Assembly (NCBI GenBank): GCA_022827185.1
Contig: JAJDTM010000017.1
Location: 84,726 to 148,725, forward strand
DNA from: Candidatus Poribacteria bacterium
GTDB taxonomy: Bacteria; Poribacteria; WGA-4E; WGA-3G
Direction of reading: 5' to 3'
DNA: 64,000 nucleotides
Shown: positions 26,288 to 33,764 of the stretch, one piece after another
How the letters are laid out: every line of letters starts with the position of its first letter
How positions within the stretch are numbered: position 1 is the first letter of the stretch
Notes under the pieces: model-generated
Databases searched by the model: none
The model's input: the letters and a program-made list of their open reading frames with translations, nothing else
What the model was told of the DNA's origin: nothing
Translations under genes and position numbers: made by a program

Positions 26288-26343
26288 AACCCCCTAAATC
26301 CCCCTTATCAGGGGGACTTGAAGACGGAATGCGTAAGTCTTAT
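26288..26343 (+). repeat. MITE fragment (CCCCTAAATCCCCC unit with right end)
   Basis: Contains CCCCCTAAATCCCCCTTATC, AGGGGGACTT, and the right terminal sequence TGCGTAAGTCTTA, one base off the consensus. The left TAGGACTTACGCA end is absent, so this is a truncated copy. Confidence 0.65.
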
Positions 26344-26557
26344 AGGTTTTGGGTTTATTGTCTGTCAATTGGTGTTATACAAACATTTATGGGAGAAATT
26401 CTAACTGATACCGAATCTGAAAAATAAACTCACATTTCAGAGATTTTGAAACTCATTGAATGTTTACGCACGTAAGAGCGCAATAAATTGCGCAACTACG
26501 AACCGGTTTTTCGTTAATGAGAATCGTTTATTTTGAAATGGTATGAGGATTAATCAA

Positions 26558-26692
26558 ATGACTGCAGTAATTATCACCATAGGTTCAATCGCTGCGATAG
26601 TGGGTGTTAGCGTTGCCACTTGGTCTATCGTCACCACGAGAAAAAATTACTATGATGAGTATATGAAGCGGAAACGCAGGGCAGACGATTAA
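26558..26692 (+). CDS. Tiny single-helix membrane protein
   Basis: 44 residues. One hydrophobic helix (about residues 3-24, IITIGSIAAIVGVSVATW) is followed by a charged, basic tail (KRKRRADD), so the tail probably faces the cytoplasm. A GAGG site lies ten bases before the ATG. It lies 32 bases upstream of the M24 peptidase gene and in the same direction, so the two may be cotranscribed. I do not recognise a family. The size, membrane helix and ribosome-binding site together support a real small gene. Confidence 0.55.
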   Translation: MTAVIITIGSIAAIVGVSVATWSIVTTRKNYYDEYMKRKRRADD

Positions 26693-26724
26693 AGGTTTTA
26701 GGAAAAAAGTACACTTTGAGTAGC

Positions 26725-27906
26725 ATGAAGATAACAGAGATTCAGAATGAATTGGCTGAATTAGAATTAGATGCGTGGCTTTTATACGATTTTCGTGGGA
26801 TAAACCCGATTGCGCAGAATGTGGCGGGTTTGGCAGGGGCACATATCACGCGCCGATGGTTCTGTCTTATCCCTGCGTCTGGTGCGCCGCGGTGGCTTGT
26901 CCATCGGATTGAGACATCGAATTTTACGGATGTGCAAGGACAGGTTGCACTCTATGCGGGATGGGAAGAACTTAATGAAGTGATACAGACCCTACTCGCC
27001 GGTATCAAAACGGTTGCGATGGAGTATTCACCAAACGCCGAGATTCCTTATATTTCACGGGTGGATGCTGGCACGCTGGAGTGGATTCGTTCGTTCGGGA
27101 TTGAAGTACGTACGTCTGCGGAACTGGCACAGCGTGTGGAAGCACGGCTCAGTGACGCGCAAGCTGCAGGACATCAAACCTCTGCACGCTTGGTGTTGCA
27201 AGCGAAAGATTACGCCTTCGCGTGGATCGGTTCGCAGCTGCGGGATGGGAAAAGTATTACAGAATATGACGTTCAGCAGGAAATTCTCGGTCAGTTTGAT
27301 GCGATGGATTTGGTCACAGACCACCCGCCTATTGTTGCTGTGAATGCAAAAAGTAGCGACCCGCACTATGCACCCTCCGCAACGGATACCCAAGAGATTC
27401 AAGCAGACGATTTCATTCTGATTGATTTATGGGCAAAGCAGAAAGAGCCAGACGCGGTTTTTGCGGACACGACGTGGGTGGCTTATGCGGGGGAAACTGT
27501 CCCGGCGCGGTATACTGAGATTTTTGATATTGTCAAGACGGCGCGAGACAAGGCAATACGGTTTATCCGAGAAAAATGGGCTGTCGATGAACCGATTCAC
27601 GGTTATGAAGTGGATGACTGTGTCCGCGGATATATCACTGAAAAGGGGTATGGGGATTACTTTATTCACCGCACGGGACATAACATCGGGACTGTTATCC
27701 ATGGGAACGGCGTGAATTTAGACAACTTAGAGACGCGTGATGCACGGGTCTTGATTTCGGGTGTTTGTTTCTCAATTGAGCCGGGGATCTATCTTACCGA
27801 TTTCGGCGTTCGGACAGAAGTCGACGTTTTCTTAGCCGGTCCAGGGAGAGACGGCGTAAAAGTGACAACCGCTCCCGTTCAAAATCAGATATTACCATTG
27901 CTGTAA
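26725..27906 (+). CDS. M24 family metallopeptidase (Xaa-Pro dipeptidase-like)
   Basis: 393 residues from the ATG at 26725; an in-frame TTG nine bases earlier is less likely. The N-terminal creatinase-like domain (about 1-150) contains LLYDFRGINPIAQ. The C-terminal pita-bread fold (about 160-390) carries the expected five metal ligands: Asp in LIDLWA, Asp in FADTTWV, His in HRTGHNIG, Glu in SIEPGIYL and Glu in RTEVDVFL. It probably removes N-terminal residues before proline in the cytoplasm, using two metal ions. Its 3' end overlaps the opposite-strand gene at 27794-28645 by 113 bases. The ribosome-binding site is weak (TTGAG). Confidence 0.85.
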   Translation: MKITEIQNELAELELDAWLLYDFRGINPIAQNVAGLAGAHITRRWFCLIPASGAPRWLVHRIETSNFTDVQGQVALYAGWEELNEVIQTLLAGIKTVAMEYSPNAEIPYISRVDAGTLEWIRSFGIEVRTSAELAQRVEARLSDAQAAGHQTSARLVLQAKDYAFAWIGSQLRDGKSITEYDVQQEILGQFDAMDLVTDHPPIVAVNAKSSDPHYAPSATDTQEIQADDFILIDLWAKQKEPDAVFADTTWVAYAGETVPARYTEIFDIVKTARDKAIRFIREKWAVDEPIHGYEVDDCVRGYITEKGYGDYFIHRTGHNIGTVIHGNGVNLDNLETRDARVLISGVCFSIEPGIYLTDFGVRTEVDVFLAGPGRDGVKVTTAPVQNQILPLL

Positions 27907-28645
27907 CCTTGTAATTCCGCTTTTTCAGATCTGTGAAAATGTGCGAAAGATAGAGACGTGCGTTGAGTATCCACTGCTCGGCATACGTTGCTGCCAGCAG
28001 GGGGAGGGCTATCGTCAAACGTGGCGATTCGAGTAGCCACTGCTCGGCGTATTCGGCAAAGTCTGTATCTACAAGTTTATTACTTCCGAGTTGATAAACC
28101 ACATAGCGTTTGTCCTCACGCGCTTCCATTCTTGGATTGAGCGGTGTGTTGAGTGAGAGACGTTTTGTGCCGTCAATCTCAAGCGTCCAGAAGAAGTAGT
28201 CTTCGTTGTGTCCGAGGTACCCGATTTCTACGTCAAGCCGATGCGGGGTTTCAGTGCTGATTGGACTTGCGACCATATCGCGTTTGAGTATGACTGGATA
28301 GATTGCTGCGAAAAAGATTTGTTCAAATCCGAGCGGTTGATGGGCGTGTACGAGAATGTCTAAGAGCGTCTGTTCTTGTTCCGAACGTTTGAGTTCTAAG
28401 CAGCTTTTTGCGAAGACTTCATCTCTGAGTGCCCGCATTTCAGGAGGTGCGTCTGCGTGAAGCGGTTGGAGTTCTTGTATCAACTTAAGAATGCGGCGGC
28501 GTTTGGGCATGACACGCCAGAGTACCCAATGCCACAAGGTTTGCCACGTCTCCTTTTCACGCAGTTGGCTGAGAAGTGCGATCGCGCTTATAAGGATGCG
28601 TTGGAATATGTTTTCGGATACTGGGTTTCGCTGTTGGTTTGCCAT
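27794..28645 (-). CDS. Hypothetical protein, convergent overlap with the peptidase gene
   Basis: 283 residues, not recognised. The N-terminus has a Trp-rich helical stretch (TLWHWVLWRVMPKRRR), and the middle is a mixed fold with LDVEIGYLGHNEDYFFW. The last 37 residues, very basic (RLSLDRLRKRRLLSERR), are encoded inside the 3' end of the M24 peptidase gene on the other strand. The long even length without stops and the ordinary composition over the non-overlapping 740 bases support a real gene. The basic tail could be a coding accident of the overlap. No signal peptide is seen. Confidence 0.55.
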   Translation of the reverse strand: MANQQRNPVSENIFQRILISAIALLSQLREKETWQTLWHWVLWRVMPKRRRILKLIQELQPLHADAPPEMRALRDEVFAKSCLELKRSEQEQTLLDILVHAHQPLGFEQIFFAAIYPVILKRDMVASPISTETPHRLDVEIGYLGHNEDYFFWTLEIDGTKRLSLNTPLNPRMEAREDKRYVVYQLGSNKLVDTDFAEYAEQWLLESPRLTIALPLLAATYAEQWILNARLYLSHIFTDLKKRNYKVTAMVISDFERERLSLLRRLSLDRLRKRRLLSERRNR

Positions 28646-28654
28646 GGTTTTATA

Positions 28655-28760
28655 GTTGTCAGTTTCCAGTTTTCAGTTACGAGTTACCAGTTAAAAGAAA
28701 GACTTGATGCATCAAACTCTCACTGCGAGGCACTCTTAACTGGTTACTGATTACTGCCTC
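28655..28760. repeat. CAGTTACCAGTT-type palindromic repeat
   Basis: Runs of CAGTTTTCAGTTACGAG and TACCAGTTAAAAG on the left face CTTAACTGGTTACTGATTAC on the right, around a core that holds CTCTCACTGCGAGGCA. Similar imperfect palindromes occur at 40960, 48155 and 49287. Confidence 0.6.
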
Positions 28761-28846
28761 TTAAAGGTTTTTCGCAGAAAAACCGTCCTGAAAACTGAAA
28801 GATTTTTTGAAAAAAACGCATTGATGGTTGATGGCTAATTAGAAAT

Positions 28847-28875
28847 TTGACTTTTTGCTGAGAGTGTGCTATAAT
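28847..28875 (+). promoter_or_regulatory. Promoter of tRNA-Leu
   Basis: TTGACT, 17 bases, TATAAT, with TGC before the -10 (extended form). It ends 17 bases before the mature tRNA 5' end. Confidence 0.8.
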
Positions 28876-28892
28876 ATATGTTGCTAAACAGA

Positions 28893-28977
28893 GCCGGAGT
28901 GGTGAAATTGGTAGACGCACGGGACTCAAAATCCCGCGGGCCCTAGGTCCATGTCGGTTCGAGTCCGACCTCCGGCA
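28893..28977 (+). tRNA. tRNA-Leu (anticodon CAA)
   Basis: 85 nt cloverleaf of class II. The acceptor stem is GCCGGAG with CTCCGGC, discriminator A, and the CCA end is not encoded. The anticodon stem CGGGA/TCCCG holds loop CTCAAAA, giving anticodon CAA. The long variable arm (GGGCCCTAGGTCC) is typical of leucine. The T arm GGTTCGAGTCC is intact. It has its own promoter and terminator and so is a monocistronic unit. Confidence 0.95.
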
Positions 28978-28981
28978 TCAG

Positions 28982-29017
28982 GCGATGGCTTTTCGTAGAG
29001 CCATCGCTTTCTCTTTT
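28982..29017 (+). terminator. Rho-independent terminator of tRNA-Leu
   Basis: Perfect 9-bp stem GCGATGGCT / AGCCATCGC with an eight-base loop, followed by TTTCTCTTTT. Confidence 0.9.
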
Positions 29018-29020
29018 GCG

Positions 29021-29151
29021 TAGGACTTACGCAAATTGAGCGATATTTTAAACCCCCTAAATCCCCCTTATCAGGGGGACTTTGAAACTATGGAAGAACC
29101 CCCTAAATCCCCCTTATCAGGGGGACTTTAAGAGGGAATGCGTAGGTCCTA
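29021..29151. mobile_element. MITE with AGGACTTACGCA ends (131 bp)
   Basis: Termini TAGGACTTACGCA and TGCGTAGGTCCTA pair at 12 of 13 positions. The interior has two direct copies of CCCCCTAAATCCCCCTTATC followed by AGGGGGACTTT, each itself able to fold. There is no coding capacity. It inserted between the tRNA-Leu terminator and the end of the hflX operon. An autonomous partner with the same ends is not seen in the window. Confidence 0.75.
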
Positions 29152-29157
29152 TTGCGA

Positions 29158-29949
29158 TTACATTGAAACGATGGTACGCATCCGTTGCGCGAGGTCAATT
29201 TGGGCTTCCCTGTCGCCACCGACTTCATGAATGACGTAACCGTCGTAGCCGATTGCTCGGAACGCTTCCATCACTGCCTGCCAGTCTGTGTCTCCATCTA
29301 ATAAGTTAACGAACTGGTGTGCCCCGCGTGCGAAATCTTTGAAATGTACCCGTTTGATGCGGTGCGCGAGTTCACGGATCCAGTGTTCGGGATAGCCGTA
29401 AGCCATCATATTTGCTGTGTCAAGATAAGTGCCGACCCATTCGCTGTCTATTTCGTCCACGATATCGCGCATCTCTTTAGGGCTGAGCAGGAATTTGTTC
29501 CAGACGTTTTCAAGCCCAATTGCGACACGGTGTGCTTCGGCAGAGGGTGCTAAGTCTTTCAGGATACCGACAAGGTTATCCCAGACTTCTTGGTATGTCC
29601 CTTCGGCGGTGAGTTGACCGGGGTGCAATAAGATGCCGCCGACACCGAGTGCTCCGGCGACTTCTAAGCCACGGGCGAGGGAGACCGCGCCTTTTTCGCG
29701 CTGCGTTGCATCTGTACTGAGGAGGTTACCCCGGTCGGCATAACCTGCTGTGATGCTGCCAATTTCAATACCTGCTGCCTTGCATTTCGCGGCGATGCCT
29801 TGAAGTTCCGCGTCGCTCATATTGATGTCGGTGTCTTTGCCTTCACCGAAAGTGAGTTCAACGGCATCGTATCCTGCATCTTGGCAGAGGGCGAGCGTAT
29901 CGTCTAACGACATGTTTCCGAGTATGATTTGGGTAACACCTATCTTCAT
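29158..29949 (-). CDS. Sugar phosphate isomerase/epimerase (TIM barrel)
   Basis: 263 residues of the xylose-isomerase-like TIM-barrel superfamily, which isomerises or epimerises sugars and related polyols using a divalent metal. Visible strand ends bearing likely ligands: YDAVELTFGEG (Glu), GGILLHPGQ (His), AIGLENVWNK (Glu), TYLDTANM (Asp), IKRVHFKDF (His) and YVIHEVGGD (Glu). The substrate cannot be told. Its start overlaps the zinc-ribbon gene by four bases, so it is the last gene of the hflX operon. A MITE lies seven bases past the stop. Confidence 0.8.
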   Translation of the reverse strand: MKIGVTQIILGNMSLDDTLALCQDAGYDAVELTFGEGKDTDINMSDAELQGIAAKCKAAGIEIGSITAGYADRGNLLSTDATQREKGAVSLARGLEVAGALGVGGILLHPGQLTAEGTYQEVWDNLVGILKDLAPSAEAHRVAIGLENVWNKFLLSPKEMRDIVDEIDSEWVGTYLDTANMMAYGYPEHWIRELAHRIKRVHFKDFARGAHQFVNLLDGDTDWQAVMEAFRAIGYDGYVIHEVGGDREAQIDLAQRMRTIVSM

Positions 29950-30194
29950 TTTTTTTCCTTTTCACTGTGAAACTGTGTAGCGGTTAGAGATTGTATACAG
30001 AGGTACCGGATTTCGAGGCATTGCGGACACCGGATCGCAACATAGTAAGCGTCGTTGAATACGGCATCTATCCAGTTGTGTGATTGATCTTCCGATGGGC
30101 TTCCGAGGAACTGGTCAAGTACCTCGTATGGCCTGTCACAGTCTGGACAGATTTGTAGGTCGTGTCCGATGTCAGTCTGGTCGAGCCATCGCAT
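29946..30194 (-). CDS. Small double-CxxC protein
   Basis: 82 residues with CPDC near residue 16 and CPQC near residue 56, making a probable zinc ribbon or rubredoxin-like knuckle. No family is recognised. It lies 15 bases after hflX and overlaps the following isomerase gene by four bases, so it is translationally linked to both. The C-terminus is charged (HSEKEKK). It may be a small nucleic-acid or protein-binding adaptor, which is inference from the zinc motif alone. Confidence 0.65.
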   Translation of the reverse strand: MRWLDQTDIGHDLQICPDCDRPYEVLDQFLGSPSEDQSHNWIDAVFNDAYYVAIRCPQCLEIRYLCIQSLTATQFHSEKEKK

Positions 30195-30209
30195 GATTAC
30201 CGCCTCTCC

Positions 30210-31499
30210 TTAGGAAGATACCAAAAATTCGGAGACCGATTTGAGATAGCGGTTCGGTAGGCGTGCCTTGACGTGAATGGCTTCCTCTGTGTATTCAGTG
30301 TTAAGCACAGCACCGTATTTGTAGAGTAAATCGAGTGTTTTTCCTTCTGTGTACGGAATAGTGAGATCAAGGTTCGTACCGAGATCGGCGAAACGGTTTG
30401 CTAATGCTTCCATTAATGCCTCAACGCCATCGCCGTGTTGTGCTGAGATTGGGAATGCATCTGGGTACTGGCACTGTAGGATGTGCAGGTCCTCCTCTGT
30501 TTTGAGTCTATCAATTTTATTGAGAACCATAAACGTCGGGATGTCAGTCGCATCCAATTCGTCGAGAACTACGTTCACAGCGGCTATCTGTGCTTCTGCC
30601 TCTGGGTGGCTCACATCAACGACGTGAAGCAGAAAGTCTGCTGCTGCGACCTCTTCGAGCGTTGCCTTAAATGCGGCGACTAATTGATGTGGCAGTTTCT
30701 TGATAAATCCGACGGTGTCGCTCAAGAGAATCTGTTGCTTTTGCGGCAAATTCACCTTTCGTGTGGTTGAATCTAAAGTCGCGAACAGTTTATCTTCAGC
30801 CAAGACACTTTCACCTGTCAATCGGTTGAAAAGTGTTGATTTTCCGGCGTTGGTATATCCAACAAAGGACACCTTAATTTTTTCGGATCGGTTTCTTCGC
30901 TGCACATGACGTTGCTTTTCGACGGATTCGAGTGCTTTTCGGACGTGTGCGATGTTCCTACGGACCCAACGTCTATCCATTTCGAGCTGTGTTTCACCCG
31001 GACCCCGGAGGTGTCTACCGCCGCCACCGCCAGTGGCGAGTCGTGAAAGGTGTGTCCACATCCGTGTGAGACGTGGCAGCGCGTATTCGAGTTGTGCTAA
31101 GGCGACTTGTAACCGTGCCTCTTTCGTGAGTGCGCGTTGGGCGAAAACCTGAAGGATGAGTCCTGTCCGGTCAATTGTGGCGACATCAAGTTTCTGTTCA
31201 AGGTTCCGATCCTGTGCGGGTGACAGTTCTTCGTCAAAGATGATTGCGTCCGCATCAAGTTCTTCGATAAGAGGTTTGAGTTCTTCAACCTTCCCTTCGC
31301 CAATAAAATAGGTCGGATTTGGCATGTTACGGGGTTGAATTGTTTCACAGACAACTTCAATACCGGCAGTCTCTGCGAGTTGCCGGAGTTCTTGTAGCGA
31401 TTCTTCTGTTTCTTGCATCGAGGTATGTCGTAGTTTTACGCCTACCAAAATCGCGCGTGAAGGTGGATTCGGTGAACGTGTATCGTAAAGTTCTGGCAT
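30210..31499 (-). CDS. hflX: Ribosome-associated GTPase HflX
   Basis: 429 residues. HflX splits stalled 70S ribosomes and is linked to heat-shock and translational stress recovery (family knowledge). The N-terminal HflX domain holds NPTYFIGEGKVEEL and the conserved DRTGLILQVFAQRA. The glycine-rich RLATGGGGGRHLRGPGETQL linker is followed by a GTPase domain with G1 GYTNAGKST, G3 DTVGFI and G4 NKID. I start at ATG 31499 rather than the TTG one codon earlier. The operon continues with the zinc-ribbon and isomerase genes. smpB and tmRNA, also ribosome-rescue genes, lie on the opposite strand immediately upstream. Confidence 0.93.
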   Translation of the reverse strand: MPELYDTRSPNPPSRAILVGVKLRHTSMQETEESLQELRQLAETAGIEVVCETIQPRNMPNPTYFIGEGKVEELKPLIEELDADAIIFDEELSPAQDRNLEQKLDVATIDRTGLILQVFAQRALTKEARLQVALAQLEYALPRLTRMWTHLSRLATGGGGGRHLRGPGETQLEMDRRWVRRNIAHVRKALESVEKQRHVQRRNRSEKIKVSFVGYTNAGKSTLFNRLTGESVLAEDKLFATLDSTTRKVNLPQKQQILLSDTVGFIKKLPHQLVAAFKATLEEVAAADFLLHVVDVSHPEAEAQIAAVNVVLDELDATDIPTFMVLNKIDRLKTEEDLHILQCQYPDAFPISAQHGDGVEALMEALANRFADLGTNLDLTIPYTEGKTLDLLYKYGAVLNTEYTEEAIHVKARLPNRYLKSVSEFLVSS

Positions 31500-31530
31500 C
31501 AAGGTACCCCTTTCTCTGTTTTAGCGTGCA

Positions 31531-31551
31531 ATCGAAGCACTGTGCTTTGAT
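31531..31551. repeat. Hairpin in the hflX leader
   Basis: ATCGAAGCAC, one base, GTGCTTTGAT: ten complementary positions with one wobble, lying between the hflX promoter and its start. It could affect message stability or be one of the dispersed palindromes. Confidence 0.45.
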
Positions 31552-31578
31552 GCTTCCATCGCGCGGAACTTAGTATAA

Positions 31579-31607
31579 ATTTTATCAGATATACTTTCAG
31601 TTTTCAA
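31579..31607 (-). promoter_or_regulatory. hflX: Promoter of hflX
   Basis: On the minus strand: TTGAAA, 17 bases, TAAAAT. This implies a leader of about 75 bases that contains the hairpin at 31531-31551. Confidence 0.5.
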
Positions 31608-31745
31608 CTAAAATCCGGTTTTAAGAAAAAACTTCAAATTTTCGGCAAGTACATGGCTTGAGTCAACCGCATTGGATTAATTGTCGTTAGTTAAGAAAAC
31701 GCGAATCGGTGTTCAAACAACCGACAACTTTTCTGTCATTTTTTC

Positions 31746-31774
31746 TTGCATACAAGTTGTTTGTATGTTATACT
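31746..31774 (+). promoter_or_regulatory. smpB: Promoter of smpB
   Basis: TTGCAT, 17 bases, TATACT. Transcription would start only a few bases before the ATG at 31785, so the message would be nearly leaderless. The spacer contains ATACAA...TTGTAT, a short inverted repeat. Confidence 0.55.
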
Positions 31775-31784
31775 TAACGACACT

Positions 31785-32243
31785 ATGAAAGGTGCTAAAG
31801 ATTCTGCAACCCCAACGATTACCGTTAATCGCAAAGCGCGGTATGACTATCACTTACGTGACCGATATGAAGCAGGCGTTGTCTTGCAAGGCACTGAAGT
31901 GAAGGCGATTCGCGCAGGGCGGTTTAACCTAACAGATAGTTACGCACAAGTAGCAGACGGAGAGGTATTCCTGATTGATGCGCACATCGGTCCGTATGAA
32001 CACGGGAATATCGCCAATCACGAACCTAAACGGAAACGCAAACTGCTACTCAATCGTCGAGAGATCATGAAACTTGAACGTTCAATCCGTTCAAAAGGGA
32101 TGACGATTGTTCCGACGCGCGCGTATTTTAGCAACGGCAGGGTGAAGTTGGAGTTGGCGGTTGCGATGGGTAAGCAACTTTATGATAAACGCGATAAGAT
32201 AGAGCGTGAAGCGACTGCGAATGAGATACGAGCGTATAACTAA
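31785..32243 (+). CDS. smpB: tmRNA-binding protein SmpB
   Basis: 152 residues. SmpB binds the tRNA-like end of tmRNA and places it in the A site of stalled ribosomes for trans-translation. Family marks include NRKARYDYHL at the start, VLQGTEVKAIRAGR, LTDSYAQV, IGPYEHGN, the HEPKRKRKLLL stretch and the closing GKQLYDKRDKI with a basic/acidic tail. I use ATG 31785: the family N-terminus fits there, and the frame upstream overlaps the promoter. No Shine-Dalgarno sequence is present, which agrees with a near-leaderless message. The tmRNA gene follows 53 bases downstream in the same direction. Confidence 0.93.
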   Translation: MKGAKDSATPTITVNRKARYDYHLRDRYEAGVVLQGTEVKAIRAGRFNLTDSYAQVADGEVFLIDAHIGPYEHGNIANHEPKRKRKLLLNRREIMKLERSIRSKGMTIVPTRAYFSNGRVKLELAVAMGKQLYDKRDKIEREATANEIRAYN

Positions 32244-32296
32244 CAGCACTGTGGATGAATGTGTTAGTGCGGTTTCTCATCGTGTATTTACAATTT

Positions 32297-32649
32297 GGGG
32301 GTGTCAAGGTTTCGACGAAGGTAAATGAGATATAGGTTGCATGCCGAGGTCTCCGCAGGCCTCGTTAAATAGGCGGAACATTTATAAATGCTGATGAAGA
32401 ATTAGCATTAGCCGCTTAATAGCGCGGCTACGCTTGACCGACCTGTTGCCCGTCAGGGAAGTTAAAGCGTTGCAATACGGGCTAGCCGCTCGCTCATTCT
32501 CAAGGGGCGTGCCGCGAACTACTTTTGAGATAGTCTATTCTGAATCCTGCACAGGGGAGTCTGATAGGCGAATTTTAAAACCTGTGATAAGCATGTAGTA
32601 GCCTCTATTGAACTGCCTTCGGACGCGGGTTCGATTCCCGCCACCTCCA
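32297..32649 (+). ncRNA. ssrA: Transfer-messenger RNA
   Basis: 353 nt. The 5' GGGGGTG pairs with 3' CACCTCC (one G-U), with discriminator A, and the T-arm-like GGGTTCGATTCCC is intact. CCA is not encoded. The resume codon is most likely GGA at 32375, after TAGGC. The tag reads GTFINADEELALAA and ends with TAA at 32417, with the usual LALAA degradation signal. Downstream palindromes (for example TAGCGCGGCTA and GGGCTAGCC) mark the pseudoknot region. It lies beside smpB, a favourable arrangement for coordinated supply of the rescue complex. Confidence 0.93.
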
Positions 32650-32702
32650 TTTCCGCGTGGTGATCCTGTTCTGGTTGCGCGTCTATTTGGTTGTGTAATG
32701 AC

Positions 32703-33083
32703 ATGGCTGAATTTGTCAACATGCCGCCTCGTATTCAGAAGACTGTGCGAGCGCATATAGGCGAGGATGAGGAAGTCTGTTTGTGTATCCTTGGTCGCTC
32801 AAGTTTGCTGCGCCCGGATTTCGTTTTTATCACGACGCGACGGGTGCTGGTCTTGGACGAACGATATATAGGCAGCCTCGCTGTCTCTTATGCGAATATC
32901 CGATGTAACCTATTATTCACCGAGATCCGTGATGTGAAGTTGGTCCGGCAGCTCAAGCATCGGCTTCTTAGTCAGGCAAGGCTTGAAATTAGCGTTGTAC
33001 GTAACGTCCATTGGATTGATAATATCAACTTCCGTTCAGCCCGGTGTGCCTACGCCTGCATCACTGAGCAGCTCACAAAGTAG
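32703..33083 (+). CDS. PH-like domain protein (YokE type)
   Basis: 126 residues from the ATG at 32703; an upstream TTG in frame is close to the tmRNA end and less likely. The central part, FVFITTRRVLVLDE followed by a YANIRCNLLFTEIRDVKL strand set, is typical of bacterial PH-like domains (YokE / bPH type), which are beta-barrels with a final helix. Their ligands are mostly unknown. There is no membrane segment. It is 9 bases from the next gene, so the two probably form an operon with a membrane partner. Confidence 0.6.
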   Translation: MAEFVNMPPRIQKTVRAHIGEDEEVCLCILGRSSLLRPDFVFITTRRVLVLDERYIGSLAVSYANIRCNLLFTEIRDVKLVRQLKHRLLSQARLEISVVRNVHWIDNINFRSARCAYACITEQLTK

Positions 33084-33092
33084 AAGGTAGCC

Positions 33093-33731
33093 ATGAGAGC
33101 GTTCCTGATGTATTTTTTCCTTTCGTATAACGTCTACTTTACGATTCCATTAGCGATTGTATTCTTATTGGTACTCTTTCGACTTGTTAAAGGTATAAGG
33201 GGTTCCGATGGTACGGATGCGGGCGAGGATATAGGTCCAGCTGCTGAAGGACAACACGCTCCTTTTGTTAGTATACTTGGATTTCTAAATGTTGGCAAAG
33301 TACCGTTGGTGGTTGTGCTGATATTGCTATTTGCGACGTGGGGGATTGTTGGACTTGTTGCGAATTCGGCACTTGATGTTGCTGAAGTGCCGCAGCGGGT
33401 GTGGCTATCGTGTATCATTGCGCTTTTCTTTTCTTTTCTAAGTGCTCGTTATATCTCTATCACGTTTTTGAAATTCTTTCCACAGCGCGAGAGAGATGTC
33501 AGCGATGACCAGCTGCTCGGTTTGAGTGGACGCGTCATCAGTGGACAGATTACGACTACTTTTGGTACGGCTCGGCTGCGAGTGCCAGATGGACCGGAGT
33601 TAACCGTCAGTTGCCGCGCCAAATCTGATGAAACCCCTCCTGTCAAGGGAGATACTGTGATCCTTGTAGACTATGACGACACAAAGCGGATTTTTGATGT
33701 GAGAAAAGCAGAATTGATGGATGCTGATTAA
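33093..33731 (+). CDS. Membrane protein with OB-fold C-terminus (YqiJ/NfeD-like)
   Basis: 212 residues with hydrophobic helices at about 4-28, 68-92 and 102-122, followed by a soluble beta domain (about 145-212; LSGRVISGQITTTFGTARLRV and DTVILVDYDD) resembling the OB fold of NfeD and YqiJ proteins. These usually sit with flotillin-like scaffolds in the inner membrane. No flotillin gene is present here, and the upstream PH-like gene may be its partner instead. The assignment rests on architecture and a few motifs (for example the GKVPLVVVLILLFATWG helix). Confidence 0.55.
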   Translation: MRAFLMYFFLSYNVYFTIPLAIVFLLVLFRLVKGIRGSDGTDAGEDIGPAAEGQHAPFVSILGFLNVGKVPLVVVLILLFATWGIVGLVANSALDVAEVPQRVWLSCIIALFFSFLSARYISITFLKFFPQRERDVSDDQLLGLSGRVISGQITTTFGTARLRVPDGPELTVSCRAKSDETPPVKGDTVILVDYDDTKRIFDVRKAELMDAD

Positions 33732-33764
33732 AGGAAATATAGAAAAACATGAAAGGATGCACAA

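Larger units (their letters stand above)
25997..26557. other. Repeat-bearing region downstream of the defence genes
   Basis: A/T-rich DNA containing the 119-bp repeat at 26075-26193 and a MITE fragment at 26288-26343. A 109-codon open frame (26098-26427) crosses both repeats and is not credible as a gene. The last 100 bases lead into the small membrane protein at 26558. No terminator is obvious. Confidence 0.5.

Noticed and set aside
26098..26427. 109-codon open frame after the STAND gene
   Set aside because: It runs through two dispersed repeats (119-bp repeat and MITE fragment) and has no family-like features.
28893..28977. tRNA-Leu as attachment site of an integrated element
   Set aside because: No second copy of the tRNA 3' end and no integrase gene were found in the window; only proximity to the defence island remains.
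32519..32756. Two minus-strand open frames in the tmRNA region
   Set aside because: They are antisense to the tmRNA 3' part, which is clearly identified by its acceptor stem and tag frame.
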